Shown: positions 27,333 to 39,352 of the stretch, piece after piece
Layout of the letters: each line of letters begins with the position of its first letter
How positions within the stretch are numbered: position 1 is the stretch's first letter
Assembly: GCF_900230225.1 (NCBI RefSeq)
Contig: NZ_OCNH01000007.1
Coordinates: 124,001 to 188,000, forward strand
Direction of reading: 5' to 3'
DNA: 64,000 nt
From: Spirosoma fluviale
GTDB lineage: Bacteria > Bacteroidota > Bacteroidia > Cytophagales > Spirosomataceae
Program-made: the position numbers and the translations under genes
The notes under the pieces: generated by a model
Databases searched by the model: none
The model's input: the letters and a program-made list of their open reading frames with translations, nothing else
Told to the model about the DNA's origin: nothing

Positions 27333-27470
27333 TGAGGAGTCTTTTTTGAAGGAGTTAGTATGTAGGAGTGAGGAGCCATCCAGCAGACAGAACGCTATCG
27401 CGTTTTTTCGCAACCGGATGGCTCCTCGCTCCTCGCTCCTAACTCCTTCAAAAAAACTCCTAACTCCTCT
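27333..27470. repeat. Imperfect long inverted repeat, purine-rich arm type
   Basis: The left side (27333-27380) is rich in AGGAG motifs and pairs imperfectly with 27415-27470. The middle contains a small second hairpin (near 27391-27405). It resembles in arm sequence the repeats at 40119-40196 and 42871-42992, but its loop differs. It fills the whole gap between ald and the next gene. Confidence 0.6.
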
Positions 27471-27476
27471 AAAAAA

Positions 27477-27881
27477 ATGATTAACCATAGCAACGAAAAT
27501 ACGCTACTCGACGACGCCAACTCGTACGACGTAAACAAAGAGTTGATGGGCAAAATCTCATCGGATTTTGTAAAAGTGGCTGATCAACTGAAAGAAGCAT
27601 CCTATCAAATCAGAAAACGTGGTTTTTCCGATTACCCCGTCTTCGTTGCCTCTCGTCGGGATGTTCCTATGGGGCAGTTGCTCATTGCAGCCGATGAATT
27701 GGGTAATCATTGGAACTACAAGGCCTCGTTTGTCGACGAATTTACACAGCGTGAACTAATTGGTCCGGAATCGCTCGATCTTTGGAAAGAGAATTACAAA
27801 ACGCCCGATGAGTATTGCTGTCTTTTTATTGTACACGGCGACTTTGCAGGCTTTGTTTATATTCCATTTCCGGAAGATTGA
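27477..27881 (+). CDS. Conserved hypothetical protein
   Basis: 134 residues, acidic, with no signal peptide or membrane segment. Its core reads VKVADQLKEASYQIRKRGFS, then DYPVFVASRRDVPMGQLLIA and a C-terminal half with DEYCCLFIVHGDFAGFVYIP. It looks like a compact alpha/beta cytoplasmic protein of a kind common in Cytophagales genomes. I do not recognise a named family and give no function. The gene stands alone between the repeat after ald and its own terminator at 27907, upstream of gyrB. Confidence 0.7.
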   Translation: MINHSNENTLLDDANSYDVNKELMGKISSDFVKVADQLKEASYQIRKRGFSDYPVFVASRRDVPMGQLLIAADELGNHWNYKASFVDEFTQRELIGPESLDLWKENYKTPDEYCCLFIVHGDFAGFVYIPFPED

Positions 27882-27906
27882 GTAAACCCATGCCAGACTT
27901 TTCCCG

Positions 27907-27938
27907 AAGCCGGTTCAACCTGAACCGGCTTTATTTTT
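27907..27938 (+). terminator. Rho-independent terminator
   Basis: Perfect 11-bp arms (27907-27917 and 27921-27931), a 3-base loop and a T-rich tail, 25 bases after the stop codon of the small conserved gene. Confidence 0.88.
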
Positions 27939-30354
<2,416 letters not shown>

Positions 30355-30367
30355 CCGAATGATAACA

Positions 30368-30397
30368 TAAAGCGGGCTATTTAGTCCGCTTTTTTGT
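30368..30397 (+). terminator. Terminator after gyrB
   Basis: Hairpin of about 11-bp arms with one mismatch around a short AT loop, followed by six T. Confidence 0.8.
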
Positions 30398-30422
30398 TTT
30401 ACTTCACAGTTCTGTAAACAGT

Positions 30423-32789
30423 ATGCGTTACTCCCTTAACTCAAACCGAAATATATTGGGTAATTTGGTTTCCCGTTTCACTAATAAACAGGCCAATACG
30501 CCTGCTCAGGGGACAGACAAAATGGCAAAAGTTAGCGAAAAGGTTACCAGCGTCATCGACCAGAGTAATTACCTGAGTCGTGATTTAAGTTGGCTCAAGT
30601 TTAACGAGCGCGTTCTGGACCAGGCCCGCGACACGAAGCCACCGCTGAGCAATCGTACTCTCATGGAGCGGTTGAAGTTTCTGGCTATTTCGGCGTCGAA
30701 TCTGGATGAGTTTTTTATGATTCGGGTGGGTAGCTTGTACAACTATCTCGACTATCATAAACAACGGGTCGATTATTCAGGATTGCGCGAAGTACCGTTT
30801 CGAAAAGCGTTGTACACAACTGCGCATAAGTTTTTTCGCGATCAACAGACTGTTTTTTCAGAACAATTGTTGCCGCTTTTTGCCGAAAATGGCCTTCAGC
30901 TGTTGACTCATTCCAGCCTGACTCCGGAAGAGCAGGTCGAAGCAACCAACTATTTCGATCGGGCGATCTACCCTACGCTGACACCGATGCTGTATGATTA
31001 CACGCATACGTTTCCGGTATTGCTGGCGAAAGTCCTCATTTTTGGCGTTGTCACCCAGAACCCGGATGACGTTGAGATCAAGAGTTTACGGGCAGAAGAC
31101 GAAGATGAGCGGCAACGGCTTTCGTTTGTCCAAATTCCGGCTAACCTCCCCCGGTTTGTGTCATTTGAGCGAGAAGATTCGATCGTCTTTATCCCGATCG
31201 AAGAAATTGTTCGGCATAATATCAAGAAACTTTACCGTAACGTCGAAATACTATCGATGAATCTGTTTCGCATTACGCGAAACGGCGATTTTACGCTCGA
31301 TGAGAACGACGACGACGAGGTCGATTTCATTGATGAAGTCAGGCAGAAAATAAAAAACCGGCGTCTGGGCCGGGTTACGCGGGTTGAGATCGAAACCGAA
31401 GGCAGTGCTGCTGGCAGTCAGTCGACCATTAGTTCTCCCTGGATGCTGAACCTGCTGAAAAAACGGTGGGAAATTGATGACTTGAACATTTTTGAATCGC
31501 ATACGCTGCTCGACTTTTCGTCATTGTGGCAGATCATCGGCAATCCCGAATTCAAAGATGACATGCCCCTCCCCCACGCACCGGTGCAACCACTGGGATT
31601 AGGGCGTGATAAAACCGACGATATTTTTGAGTTGATCAAACAGCGTGATTTGCTGTTGCATCACCCTTACAATAATTTTGAGCCCGTACTTCAGCTGCTG
31701 GAACAGGCGGCCGAAGACCCGAACGTACTGGCCATCAAGATTACCGTTTACCGCCTGGCAAAACGCTCCCGTATTACAGAAGCGTTGCTGAAAGCGGCCG
31801 AAAACGGCAAACACGTTTCGGTACTGTTCGAAGTAAAAGCGCGTTTTGACGAAGAAAATAACATTCGTGAAGCCCAGCGGTTGCAAAAAGCAGGATGCTT
31901 CGTCATTTATGGTATCAGTCGCTTTAAAACGCACACCAAACTACTGCTAGTTGTTCGTAATGAAGGGAGCCGGGTGGTGCGCTATGCCCATATGGCTACG
32001 GGTAACTATAATGAAGATACCTCGAAACTCTACACGGACATCGGGCTGCTGACAACGAACGAAACCTACACGCACGACATCTCGGAGTTTTTCAACGTAA
32101 TAACGGGCCACTCCGTACCAAACGAATACCAGTACCTGATTACCGCCCCACGCGACATGCGTGAGCAGCTATTACGGCTGATTCGTCTGGAAGCCGAAAA
32201 CGCCAAACACGGTTTACCGAGCGGCATATGCATTAAAGTCAACTCGCTGGAGGATAAACTGGTTATTGACGAGCTATACAAAGCATCGCAGGCGGGAGTA
32301 CCCATCCGTCTCATTGTTCGAAGCATATGCTGTCTGCGCCCCCATCGGGCCGGACTTAGTGATAACATCACGGTGCGTTCCATTGTGGGTGACTTTCTGG
32401 AGCACACCCGTATCTATTATTTCCATAACAACGGCGACCCGAAAGTATACGGAGGCAGTGCCGATGTTATGGTTCGCAGTTTTGATCGGCGCATTGAATC
32501 GTTGTTTTATCTGGCTGATCCACGCGTAAAACAGCAATCCATTTTAATTCTGAAATATAACCTTCAAGATAACGTTAACGCTTATGAACTAAAGGAAGAT
32601 GGTGACTTCAAAAAATGTGAAGTACCAACCGGAAGTCAGCCTTTCAGCATCCATCAACGTTTCTTCGAAACTACCGAGAAGGAAGCGATGGATGCCCGCC
32701 TTTTCGATGGTGAGCTTAAGTCGGCAGAGATTGCTCAGATTGAGGAAGAATACCAGGAAGGAGCGGAACGGGCTATCGCCAACATTTAA
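30423..32789 (+). CDS. ppk1: Polyphosphate kinase 1
   Basis: 788 residues from ATG 30423, or 755 from the in-frame ATG at 30522, where homology appears to begin. The N-terminal domain reads LSRDLSWLKFNERVLDQARD, as in all PPK1 proteins. The phospho-acceptor His is about H523 in RYAHMATGNYNEDTSKLYTD, and the second active-site region contains RSICCLRP and HTRIYYFHNNGDPKVYGGSA. The enzyme polymerises the gamma-phosphate of ATP into polyphosphate at the membrane periphery. A roughly 40-residue insert (about 300-340) with a strongly acidic run (DENDDDEVDF) is slightly unusual. The gene ends in a 25-bp-arm hairpin. Confidence 0.95.
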   Translation: MRYSLNSNRNILGNLVSRFTNKQANTPAQGTDKMAKVSEKVTSVIDQSNYLSRDLSWLKFNERVLDQARDTKPPLSNRTLMERLKFLAISASNLDEFFMIRVGSLYNYLDYHKQRVDYSGLREVPFRKALYTTAHKFFRDQQTVFSEQLLPLFAENGLQLLTHSSLTPEEQVEATNYFDRAIYPTLTPMLYDYTHTFPVLLAKVLIFGVVTQNPDDVEIKSLRAEDEDERQRLSFVQIPANLPRFVSFEREDSIVFIPIEEIVRHNIKKLYRNVEILSMNLFRITRNGDFTLDENDDDEVDFIDEVRQKIKNRRLGRVTRVEIETEGSAAGSQSTISSPWMLNLLKKRWEIDDLNIFESHTLLDFSSLWQIIGNPEFKDDMPLPHAPVQPLGLGRDKTDDIFELIKQRDLLLHHPYNNFEPVLQLLEQAAEDPNVLAIKITVYRLAKRSRITEALLKAAENGKHVSVLFEVKARFDEENNIREAQRLQKAGCFVIYGISRFKTHTKLLLVVRNEGSRVVRYAHMATGNYNEDTSKLYTDIGLLTTNETYTHDISEFFNVITGHSVPNEYQYLITAPRDMREQLLRLIRLEAENAKHGLPSGICIKVNSLEDKLVIDELYKASQAGVPIRLIVRSICCLRPHRAGLSDNITVRSIVGDFLEHTRIYYFHNNGDPKVYGGSADVMVRSFDRRIESLFYLADPRVKQQSILILKYNLQDNVNAYELKEDGDFKKCEVPTGSQPFSIHQRFFETTEKEAMDARLFDGELKSAEIAQIEEEYQEGAERAIANI

Positions 32790-32799
32790 ATTAAGCCCT

Positions 32800-32856
32800 A
32801 ACAAAAGGGGCAGATTTGACGAATATAATTCGTCAAATCTGCCCCTTTTGTTTTCC
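32800..32856. terminator. Long hairpin terminator after ppk1
   Basis: Perfect 25-bp arms (32800-32824 and 32828-32852) with a 3-base loop, followed by TTTTCC. It starts 11 bases after the stop codon. Confidence 0.88.
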
Positions 32857-32931
32857 CTATTCTTTTATGAGTTCGTCCCATCCCTTCTTTTTGTATCTTC
32901 GCCAACCTAACTGTAATTGTGTCGTCACTGA

Positions 32932-34173
32932 ATGGAGCGTTTTACCGGCCTAATTGGCATTGTTTTAATTCTGGGCATCGCTTATGCCCTGTCTGATAAT
33001 CGTAAAGCTATTAATTACCGTACTGTTGGGGTGGGTCTTGCTCTTCAGTTTGGCCTGGCGGTTTTCGTTTTAAAAACGGATATAGGCCAGCGTCTCTTTC
33101 AGGGTCTGGGCTATTATGTTGACCGTTTGCTGCAAAAGGCCAATATTGGTGCCGAGTTTGTCTTCTCATCTCTAGTAAGGCCGGATATTCTTAGCAAAGC
33201 CTTTGGTCCCGGAAACAACTTCATTTTTTTCTTTAAAGTCGTTCCAACAATCATTTTCGTAGCCGTTCTGGTCAATATTTTTTATCACCTAGGCATCATG
33301 CAGCGCATTGTAGCCGTGATGGCCAAAGCAATGAAATGGTTGATGGGCGTTAGCGGGGCCGAAGCGTTATCCAACGTAGCCAGTACGTTTGTTGGGCAGG
33401 TAGAAGCGCAGATTATGATCAAGCCGTATCTCAATGGCATGACCAACTCTGAACTTCTGGCCAGTATGACCGGCTCGTTTGCCTGTATTGCCGGAGGAGT
33501 ACTTGCTGTTTATATCTCACTGGGTGTACCCGCTCCTTATTTGCTGGCGGCCAGCATCATGGCCGCCCCGGGGGCGTTGGTCATCAGTAAAATCGTGATG
33601 CCGGAAACCCAGGTCTCGGAAACCCAGGGGACAGTAAAAGTTGAAATCAAGAAAATTTACGCGAATCTGCTCGATGCCATTGCCGCCGGCGCCAGCGAAG
33701 GACTAAAAGTGGGATTTAATGTAGTGGCCATGCTGATTGGTTTTATAGCCCTGATTGCGCTGATCGATAGTTTTATGTTCCGGATAGGCTTCTACATTTT
33801 CGACGTCGATTTTCTCAGCCTTAACTACCTGCTCGGCAAGTTTTTCTCCCTGTTTGCCTGGGCTATGGGCGTACCGGCTAAAGACATCGAAGCAGCCGGT
33901 GCCTTGATGGGCACTAAAATGGTGGTCAACGAATTTGTTGCGTATCTGGACCTCGTTAAGATCAAACAAACACTCGACCCTAAAACGATTGCGATCGTTA
34001 GTTTTGCCCTCTGCGGTTTTGCCAATTTTAGCTCCATCGCCATTCAGGTAGGTGGTATTGGCGAACTGGCTCCAAAACGCCGAAGCGACCTGGCCCGTAT
34101 TGGATTTAAAGCACTCATTTGTGGCACACTGGCCAGCTATATGTCGGCTACTATAGCTGGATTGCTCTTATAA
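32932..34173 (+). CDS. Concentrative nucleoside transporter (NupC/CNT family)
   Basis: 413 residues, polytopic. The N-terminal helix (GLIGIVLILGIAYALSDNRK) and the family block FVFSSLVRPDILSKAFGPGN are followed by the conserved core GVSGAEALSNVASTFVGQVE and GSFACIAGGVLAVYISLGVP. The end AALMGTKMVVNEFVAYLDL and CGFANFSSIAIQVGGIGELA completes the CNT signature. These inner-membrane carriers import nucleosides with protons or sodium for salvage. The gene is monocistronic, with a possible promoter box TATCTTCG at 32894-32901 and a perfect 13-bp-arm terminator after it. Confidence 0.93.
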   Translation: MERFTGLIGIVLILGIAYALSDNRKAINYRTVGVGLALQFGLAVFVLKTDIGQRLFQGLGYYVDRLLQKANIGAEFVFSSLVRPDILSKAFGPGNNFIFFFKVVPTIIFVAVLVNIFYHLGIMQRIVAVMAKAMKWLMGVSGAEALSNVASTFVGQVEAQIMIKPYLNGMTNSELLASMTGSFACIAGGVLAVYISLGVPAPYLLAASIMAAPGALVISKIVMPETQVSETQGTVKVEIKKIYANLLDAIAAGASEGLKVGFNVVAMLIGFIALIALIDSFMFRIGFYIFDVDFLSLNYLLGKFFSLFAWAMGVPAKDIEAAGALMGTKMVVNEFVAYLDLVKIKQTLDPKTIAIVSFALCGFANFSSIAIQVGGIGELAPKRRSDLARIGFKALICGTLASYMSATIAGLLL

Positions 34174-34210
34174 CAAGCCGTGTTTTACACGTACTAAAAT
34201 CAATGCCTTT

Positions 34211-34246
34211 AGCCAGCTGATCTTGCAGATCAGCTGGCTTTTTTTA
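34211..34246 (+). terminator. Rho-independent terminator after nucleoside transporter
   Basis: Perfect 13-bp arms (34211-34223 and 34227-34239), a 3-base loop and a T tract. Confidence 0.9.
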
Positions 34247-34364
34247 TGGCCCAAAAGAATTGCGCCCGTCAGGTATTGCCTTTTTATACGATACCATTTT
34301 TTCTTTCCATTATTCAATTCTACCTTCGGATTATCCGTTTATTTACACATACAGTCAGGCTATT

Positions 34365-36065
34365 ATGATTCAGACAAAGCTTATCCCCCGCACTACCGAA
34401 GCCCATGAGCCCCCATTACTCATAAAAAATCTGCTTGCGCAGTCGCTCAAATATGAACCCCAGCGCGAAATAGTTTATCGGGACCTATTTCGGATGAATT
34501 ATTATCAGTTTAATCAGCGTGTCCGGCAGCTCGCAAACGTACTGACCGATCTGGACGTAAAACCGGGCGATACAGTCGCCGTATTGGATTGGGATAGTCA
34601 CCGTTATCTCGAATGTTTTCTAGGCGTAACCAGTGCCGGTGCTATCCTGCACACGATAAATATCCGGTTATCTCCATCGCAGATTCTTTATACCATGAAT
34701 CACGCCCAGGATAAGGTCGTCTTCATTCACGAGGATTTTCTCCCGATTCTGGCTGCTATAAAGCCTCACTTGACCACGGTTGAAACCTATGTTGTTCTAA
34801 GTGACAAGGTTTATACAGGAACGTCGGACACAAGTAATCTTTCGGAAATCCCCGAGGGGTTCGCCGGTGAGTATGAGTCGCTTCTGAAAGGAGCTTCAGA
34901 CCAGTACGATTTCCCGGACTTCGACGAGAATACCTGGGCAACCACCTTTTACACAACTGGCACAACAGGAAATCCGAAAGGTGTTTATTTTTCCCATCGG
35001 CAATTATTCATGCATACGATGGGGCTCCTGACGTACATCATCGGTTATGAAGCCATGCCGTTTAAGGGCTCCACTGATGTGTATATGCCTATTACACCCA
35101 TGTTCCACGTCCATGCCTGGGGTTTTCCGTTCCTGGCAACGATGATGTCGGCAAAGCAGGTTTATCCGGGCCGGTATGAGCCCGAACTACTGCTTAAACT
35201 GCTCATTACGGAAGGCGTTACCCTATCGCACTGTGTGCCCACTATCCTGAATATTCTGGTCAGCAGCCCGGCTGCGCCAAAATTCAAGCAGAATCTTAAT
35301 CGGTGGAAAGTGTTGATTGGTGGCTCGGCACTAACAAAAGGGCTGGCCAAAGCGGCAACAGAACTGGGCATTACCGTAATGTCGGGCTATGGTATGTCGG
35401 AAACGGCTCCCGTAATGGCCGTAGGGTATTTGAATGAGCAGGAGCAAAAGCTATCGCCAGAGGATCAGATCGAACTTCGCACCCGTGCCGGTCGTATATC
35501 TCCGTTTATCGAGATGCGATTGATGGACGATGACGGCAACTTTGTTCCACACGATGGCCATTCGCTGGGTGAGATTGTTGCACGTGGTCCGTGGCTTACT
35601 CAGGGCTATTACGATGACCCCGAACGAGGAGCTGAACTTTGGAAAGGCGGCTGGCTTCATACGGGCGATGTAGCCAGTATCACGCCCGACTATTGGGTGA
35701 TGATCGCTGATCGCACCAAAGATGTTATCAAGACCGGGGGCGAATGGGTATCCTCGCTGGATATGGAAGATGTATTATCACAAATTGAGGGGGTAGCCGA
35801 ATCGGCTGTAATTGGTTTACCGGACGACCGCTGGGGTGAGCGTCCTCATGCGCTGATCGTTCTGAAACCAGGCTATACTTTACAAGCAGAAAGCATCAAA
35901 GCCGGTTTACAGGCAAAAGTCGAACGGGGCGAATTGCACAAATGGTATGTCCCGGACCGCATACTTTTTGTTGCCGAGATTCCCAAAACCAGTGTTGGTA
36001 AAATCGACAAAAAGAAGATCCGCAGCGAAATGAAAGAGCTAATTTTGGGTAAAGTAAGTGAGTAA
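34365..36065 (+). CDS. AMP-binding fatty acid-CoA ligase family protein
   Basis: 566 residues from the ATG at 34365; the open frame up to 34260 overlaps the promoter area and lacks homology. The adenylation loop is TTFYTTGTTGNPKGVYFSHR (about 191-210). Further core motifs are MSGYGMSETAPVMAVGYL, the ATP-ribose Asp block WLHTGDVASITPDYWVMIAD with RTKDVIKTGGEWVSS, and the C-terminal Lys in KTSVGKIDKKKI. Such enzymes activate a carboxylic acid to acyl-AMP and then acyl-CoA. The sequence resembles medium/long-chain fatty acid ligases, but the chain length is not certain. No beta-oxidation genes are adjacent. Confidence 0.9.
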   Translation: MIQTKLIPRTTEAHEPPLLIKNLLAQSLKYEPQREIVYRDLFRMNYYQFNQRVRQLANVLTDLDVKPGDTVAVLDWDSHRYLECFLGVTSAGAILHTINIRLSPSQILYTMNHAQDKVVFIHEDFLPILAAIKPHLTTVETYVVLSDKVYTGTSDTSNLSEIPEGFAGEYESLLKGASDQYDFPDFDENTWATTFYTTGTTGNPKGVYFSHRQLFMHTMGLLTYIIGYEAMPFKGSTDVYMPITPMFHVHAWGFPFLATMMSAKQVYPGRYEPELLLKLLITEGVTLSHCVPTILNILVSSPAAPKFKQNLNRWKVLIGGSALTKGLAKAATELGITVMSGYGMSETAPVMAVGYLNEQEQKLSPEDQIELRTRAGRISPFIEMRLMDDDGNFVPHDGHSLGEIVARGPWLTQGYYDDPERGAELWKGGWLHTGDVASITPDYWVMIADRTKDVIKTGGEWVSSLDMEDVLSQIEGVAESAVIGLPDDRWGERPHALIVLKPGYTLQAESIKAGLQAKVERGELHKWYVPDRILFVAEIPKTSVGKIDKKKIRSEMKELILGKVSE

Positions 36066-36118
36066 GTCGGCAAGTCAGTGCCGGCGCGCAAGCCACTTAC
36101 TGACTTACCAACTTATTA
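36062..36118. repeat. Imperfect hairpin between acyl-CoA ligase and phosphodiesterase genes
   Basis: Repeats of TAAGT-type motifs on the left (36056-36090) pair imperfectly with 36095-36118 around a GC-rich loop. It overlaps the ligase stop codon and reaches to 12 bases before the next start. Confidence 0.45.
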
Positions 36119-36130
36119 ATCACATACAGT

Positions 36131-36622
36131 ATGATTCGAATCGGACTTTTATCCGACACACATAGCTACCTGGACCCGCAGATTTTCACGCATTTCGAAG
36201 ATTGTGATGAAATCTGGCATGCCGGAGATGTAGGAAATGTTGCGGTGGCCGATGCTTTAAGGCAGTTTCGACCGCTACGAATCGTTAGCGGCAATATTGA
36301 CATGGAATCAACCGAATTGCCATTAAATCAGCGGTTTGCACTAGAAGGGTTCGACATCTGGATGACGCACATCGGTGGAACGCCCCCTAGTTACAATCCG
36401 ACAATCCGACCACTTTTACGGGACAATCCGCCCAATATTTTCATCTGCGGTCATTCGCATATTCTTAAAGTTGTTCGCGACACCACCATGAATAACCTGC
36501 TTTTCATTAACCCCGGTGCAGCAGGTAAAACAGGTTTTCATAAAATGCGTACCGCTATCCGGTTTTCTCTCGATGCAGGTCGCATTCTGGATATGCAGGC
36601 CATTGAACTGGGTAAAAAGTAA
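36131..36622 (+). CDS. YfcE/MJ0936-type metallophosphoesterase
   Basis: 163 residues. The di-metal motifs appear in order: GLLSDTHSYLD (D8, H10), WHAGDVG, VSGNID, WMTHIG and CGHSHILKV, and the protein ends with NPGAAGKTGFHK. This matches the small YfcE-like phosphodiesterase family, which cleaves phosphodiester substrates in vitro with divalent metals. The biological substrate is unknown. It is convergent with ftsH, and a 21-bp-arm hairpin overlaps its stop codon and can serve both genes. Confidence 0.9.
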   Translation: MIRIGLLSDTHSYLDPQIFTHFEDCDEIWHAGDVGNVAVADALRQFRPLRIVSGNIDMESTELPLNQRFALEGFDIWMTHIGGTPPSYNPTIRPLLRDNPPNIFICGHSHILKVVRDTTMNNLLFINPGAAGKTGFHKMRTAIRFSLDAGRILDMQAIELGKK

Positions 36623-36659
36623 AAAGGGTCTCCTGTGAACAGGAGACCCTTTTTACTTT
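36616..36659. terminator. Bidirectional terminator between phosphodiesterase and ftsH
   Basis: Perfect 21-bp arms (36616-36636 and 36639-36659) with a 2-base centre. A tracts on the left and T tracts on the right allow use in both directions. It overlaps the phosphodiesterase stop codon. Confidence 0.9.
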
Positions 36660-36670
36660 ACTCTATCCCA

Positions 36671-38701
36671 TTAAATGGGAAGCGATTCCGGTTCAGTTTC
36701 GGCAGGCTTTGATTCCTTACCGATTTCCTCTTTTACCTCTTCAGCTACCCCTTTATTTTTGTAGGCCTGATAAACCGTTTCACGCTCGAATGGTCGCTTT
36801 CCAATCAGGCGAACCAGATCATTCTGGTAAAGAATTTCCTTTTCGAGTAGTTCCTTGGCCAGAATTTCCAGAGCGTCACGGTGTTCGGTTAACAGATTTT
36901 TCGTCCGGTCGTAAGCCAAACTAACAATCTTACGAACCTCTTCATCGATGTGCTTAGCCGTCTCTTCCGAGTAAGGCTTGTTGAAGTTGTAGTCCGATTG
37001 CTTGGAATCGTAGAATGATACGTTACCAATTTTGTCGTTCATTCCGTACATTGTCACCATGCTATAAGCAAGCTTAGTAATCCGCTCTAGGTCGCTCAGC
37101 GCACCGGTCGACACTTTACCAAAGATCAGGTCTTCGGAAGCACGACCGCCCAACGCCATGCACATCTCGTCCATAAGTTGTTCAGTACGGTATAGGTACT
37201 GCTCACGGGGTAAGTATTGTGCATAACCAAGAGCAGCTACACCGCGTGGTACGATCGTCACCTTCACAAGGGGATCCGCATGTTCGAGGTACCAGCCTGC
37301 CACGGCGTGACCCGCTTCGTGATACGCCACAATCTCTTTTTCTTCCGGAGAAATGATCTTGTTTTTCTTTTCCAGACCACCGATCACCCGATCCATTGCA
37401 TCCTGGAAATCTTTCATATCAACGGCCTCTTTATCACTGCGGGCAGCAATCAGAGCGGCTTCATTACACACGTTGGCAATCTCTGCACCGGCAAAACCAG
37501 GCGTTTGTGCAGCCAGTTCTTTCGGATCAACATCCGTAGACAGCTTAATTGGTTTCAAGTGAACCCGGAAGATAGCCTCCCGACCAATAATGTCTGGTTT
37601 GTCAATGCTTATCTGGCGGTCAAAACGACCTGGACGCTGCAAAGCGGGGTCCAGTACATCCGGACGGTTCGTGGCGGCCAGAATAATGATACCTGAATCG
37701 GTAGCGAAGCCATCCATCTCTACCAGCAATGAGTTGAGGGTGTTTTCCCGTTCATCGTTAGCGCCGGGCATCGAGCCACGACCACGTGAACGGCCTACCG
37801 CGTCAATCTCATCGATGAAGATGATACAAGGTGCTTTTTCTTTTGCCTGTTTGAACAGGTCGCGCACCCGGGCTGCACCAACCCCAACGAACATCTCAAC
37901 AAAGTCCGAACCCGACAGCGAGAAGAAAGGAACACCAGCCTCACCAGCAACGGCTTTGGCCAAAAGGGTCTTACCTGTGCCCGGAGGGCCTATCAGCAAA
38001 GCACCTTTAGGAATTTTTGCCCCAAGTTTCGTGAACTTGGTTGGATTTTTCAGATAATCAACAATCTCTTTGATCTCTTCCTTCGCTTCATCGAGGCCCG
38101 CAACGTCATTGAACGTGATCTTTACCTTGTTATCTGCATCGAATAAAGCGGCTTTAGATTTCCCAATGTTAAAGATCTGACCACCCGGACCACCGGCTCC
38201 AGACATACGTCCGAGCAGGAAATACATGGCCAGAATCATTACGATCAGGAAACCCCAGGTACTAATGATACTACCAAAGTCACTCCGGGTTTCAAACTTA
38301 AGGTCGATCTTTTCATTTTCAGGCTGCCCTTGCTGAAGTTGGTCCAAATCCTTTTTGAACGTTTCGCCAGAAGCAATCTGGAATTGAAAATGAGGACCCT
38401 GGTTGTTTCCGAAATAAGGCTTATCGGCAAATCGATTTTTGTATCTGGGACTCTGAGCGGCTTGCTGCGTAAGCGTCACTTCGGCGATTTTGTCGTTCAC
38501 GACGATTGCTTCAGCAACCTCATGATCTCTGACCATACGCTCAAACTGCTTCTGCGATATATCCTGGGTAGCTGAACTTCTGTTAAAGAATGTAATGCCA
38601 AGAATCGCGGCAATCAGCAACGCAACAATCCAGCCCTGGAAATTAGGTTTACGTGGCCCACCACGGGGTACTAACGGATTTCTATTATTATTTTCTGCCA
38701 T
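36671..38701 (-). CDS. ftsH: ATP-dependent membrane zinc protease FtsH
   Basis: 676 residues. Two membrane helices (about 23-40 and 147-164) flank a periplasmic domain. The AAA module has Walker A GPPGTGKT at 238-245, Walker [10 protein letters not shown] near 292-300 and the SRH region [20 protein letters not shown]. The zinc site is HEAGH at 461-465. FtsH degrades misfolded membrane proteins and short-lived regulators. A Glu-rich tail ends the protein. It lies downstream of rsfS on the same strand (147 bases apart), so the two may share a transcript, a common arrangement in Bacteroidota. Confidence 0.97.
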   Translation of the reverse strand: MAENNNRNPLVPRGGPRKPNFQGWIVALLIAAILGITFFNRSSATQDISQKQFERMVRDHEVAEAIVVNDKIAEVTLTQQAAQSPRYKNRFADKPYFGNNQGPHFQFQIASGETFKKDLDQLQQGQPENEKIDLKFETRSDFGSIISTWGFLIVMILAMYFLLGRMSGAGGPGGQIFNIGKSKAALFDADNKVKITFNDVAGLDEAKEEIKEIVDYLKNPTKFTKLGAKIPKGALLIGPPGTGKTLLAKAVAGEAGVPFFSLSGSDFVEMFVGVGAARVRDLFKQAKEKAPCIIFIDEIDAVGRSRGRGSMPGANDERENTLNSLLVEMDGFATDSGIIILAATNRPDVLDPALQRPGRFDRQISIDKPDIIGREAIFRVHLKPIKLSTDVDPKELAAQTPGFAGAEIANVCNEAALIAARSDKEAVDMKDFQDAMDRVIGGLEKKNKIISPEEKEIVAYHEAGHAVAGWYLEHADPLVKVTIVPRGVAALGYAQYLPREQYLYRTEQLMDEMCMALGGRASEDLIFGKVSTGALSDLERITKLAYSMVTMYGMNDKIGNVSFYDSKQSDYNFNKPYSEETAKHIDEEVRKIVSLAYDRTKNLLTEHRDALEILAKELLEKEILYQNDLVRLIGKRPFERETVYQAYKNKGVAEEVKEEIGKESKPAETEPESLPI

Positions 38702-38847
38702 TTCCTCAGGTTGTACTAACGGATTACATGGGTAACACCGTTTTGCGGTTGATTGTTTCTATCGCGAAACGGTTAGGACAAACGGTTTGTCAGCCCCATA
38801 AACGGCCCGTTTAAATGCTATGTTTAAACAGCCAGACTAAATTTTCC

Positions 38848-39243
38848 TCAGGAGGCTACCGCCAGGTCATTGTCGGCAATCAGACTGATTTCAGCGTCAC
38901 CCCAAAGCTGTTCAAGATCATAAAACGAGCGTCTATCTTTCTTGAACACGTGAGCAACTACATCCACATAATCCAGCAAAATCCACTCCCGGTTTAGCTT
39001 TCCTTCTCTATGCCAGGGGTCTTGCTTACTTGCTTTATAAACTTCTTCTTCGATGGAAGTCGAAATAGCATCAATCTGTGTGTCCGAATTACCCGAACAA
39101 AGGACGAAATAATCACAGATTGCGTTTTTTACTTTCCGCAGGTCCATGACAACAATATCCTGCCCTTTTTTCTCCTGCATTCCCCGAACGACGAAGTCAC
39201 GTATCTGCTCGGCTGTAAACTCACTATTTTTGTTAATTCTCAT
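38848..39243 (-). CDS. rsfS: Ribosome silencing factor RsfS
   Basis: 131 residues. The family core reads GMQEKKGQDIVVMDLRKVKN then AICDYFVLCSGNSDTQIDAI, with the later block WILLDYVDVVAHVFKKDRRS FYDLEQLW split here by a space for length. RsfS binds uL14 on the large ribosomal subunit and blocks joining of subunits in starvation. The N-terminal start RINKNSEFTAEQIRDFV is slightly longer than in E. coli. It is divergent from birA, whose start lies 110 bases away, so the two promoters share that gap. Confidence 0.94.
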   Translation of the reverse strand: MRINKNSEFTAEQIRDFVVRGMQEKKGQDIVVMDLRKVKNAICDYFVLCSGNSDTQIDAISTSIEEEVYKASKQDPWHREGKLNREWILLDYVDVVAHVFKKDRRSFYDLEQLWGDAEISLIADNDLAVAS

Positions 39244-39352
39244 GCTTTCGGTTTAACATTGCACGATAAGCCAGTCAGCGGGTACATAATCATTAAGAGG
39301 AGTTCCTCAGCACCATTCACTAGCTCTCTATACTACTAAATTATATATTATT

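Noticed and set aside
26847-27488. 213-codon minus-strand frame over the ald 3' end and the following repeat
   Set aside because: Mostly antisense to ald, starts inside an inverted repeat, no family features.
34260-34364. N-terminal extension of the acyl-CoA ligase frame
   Set aside because: Covers the promoter area after the terminator and shows no homology; the ATG at 34365 begins the family sequence.
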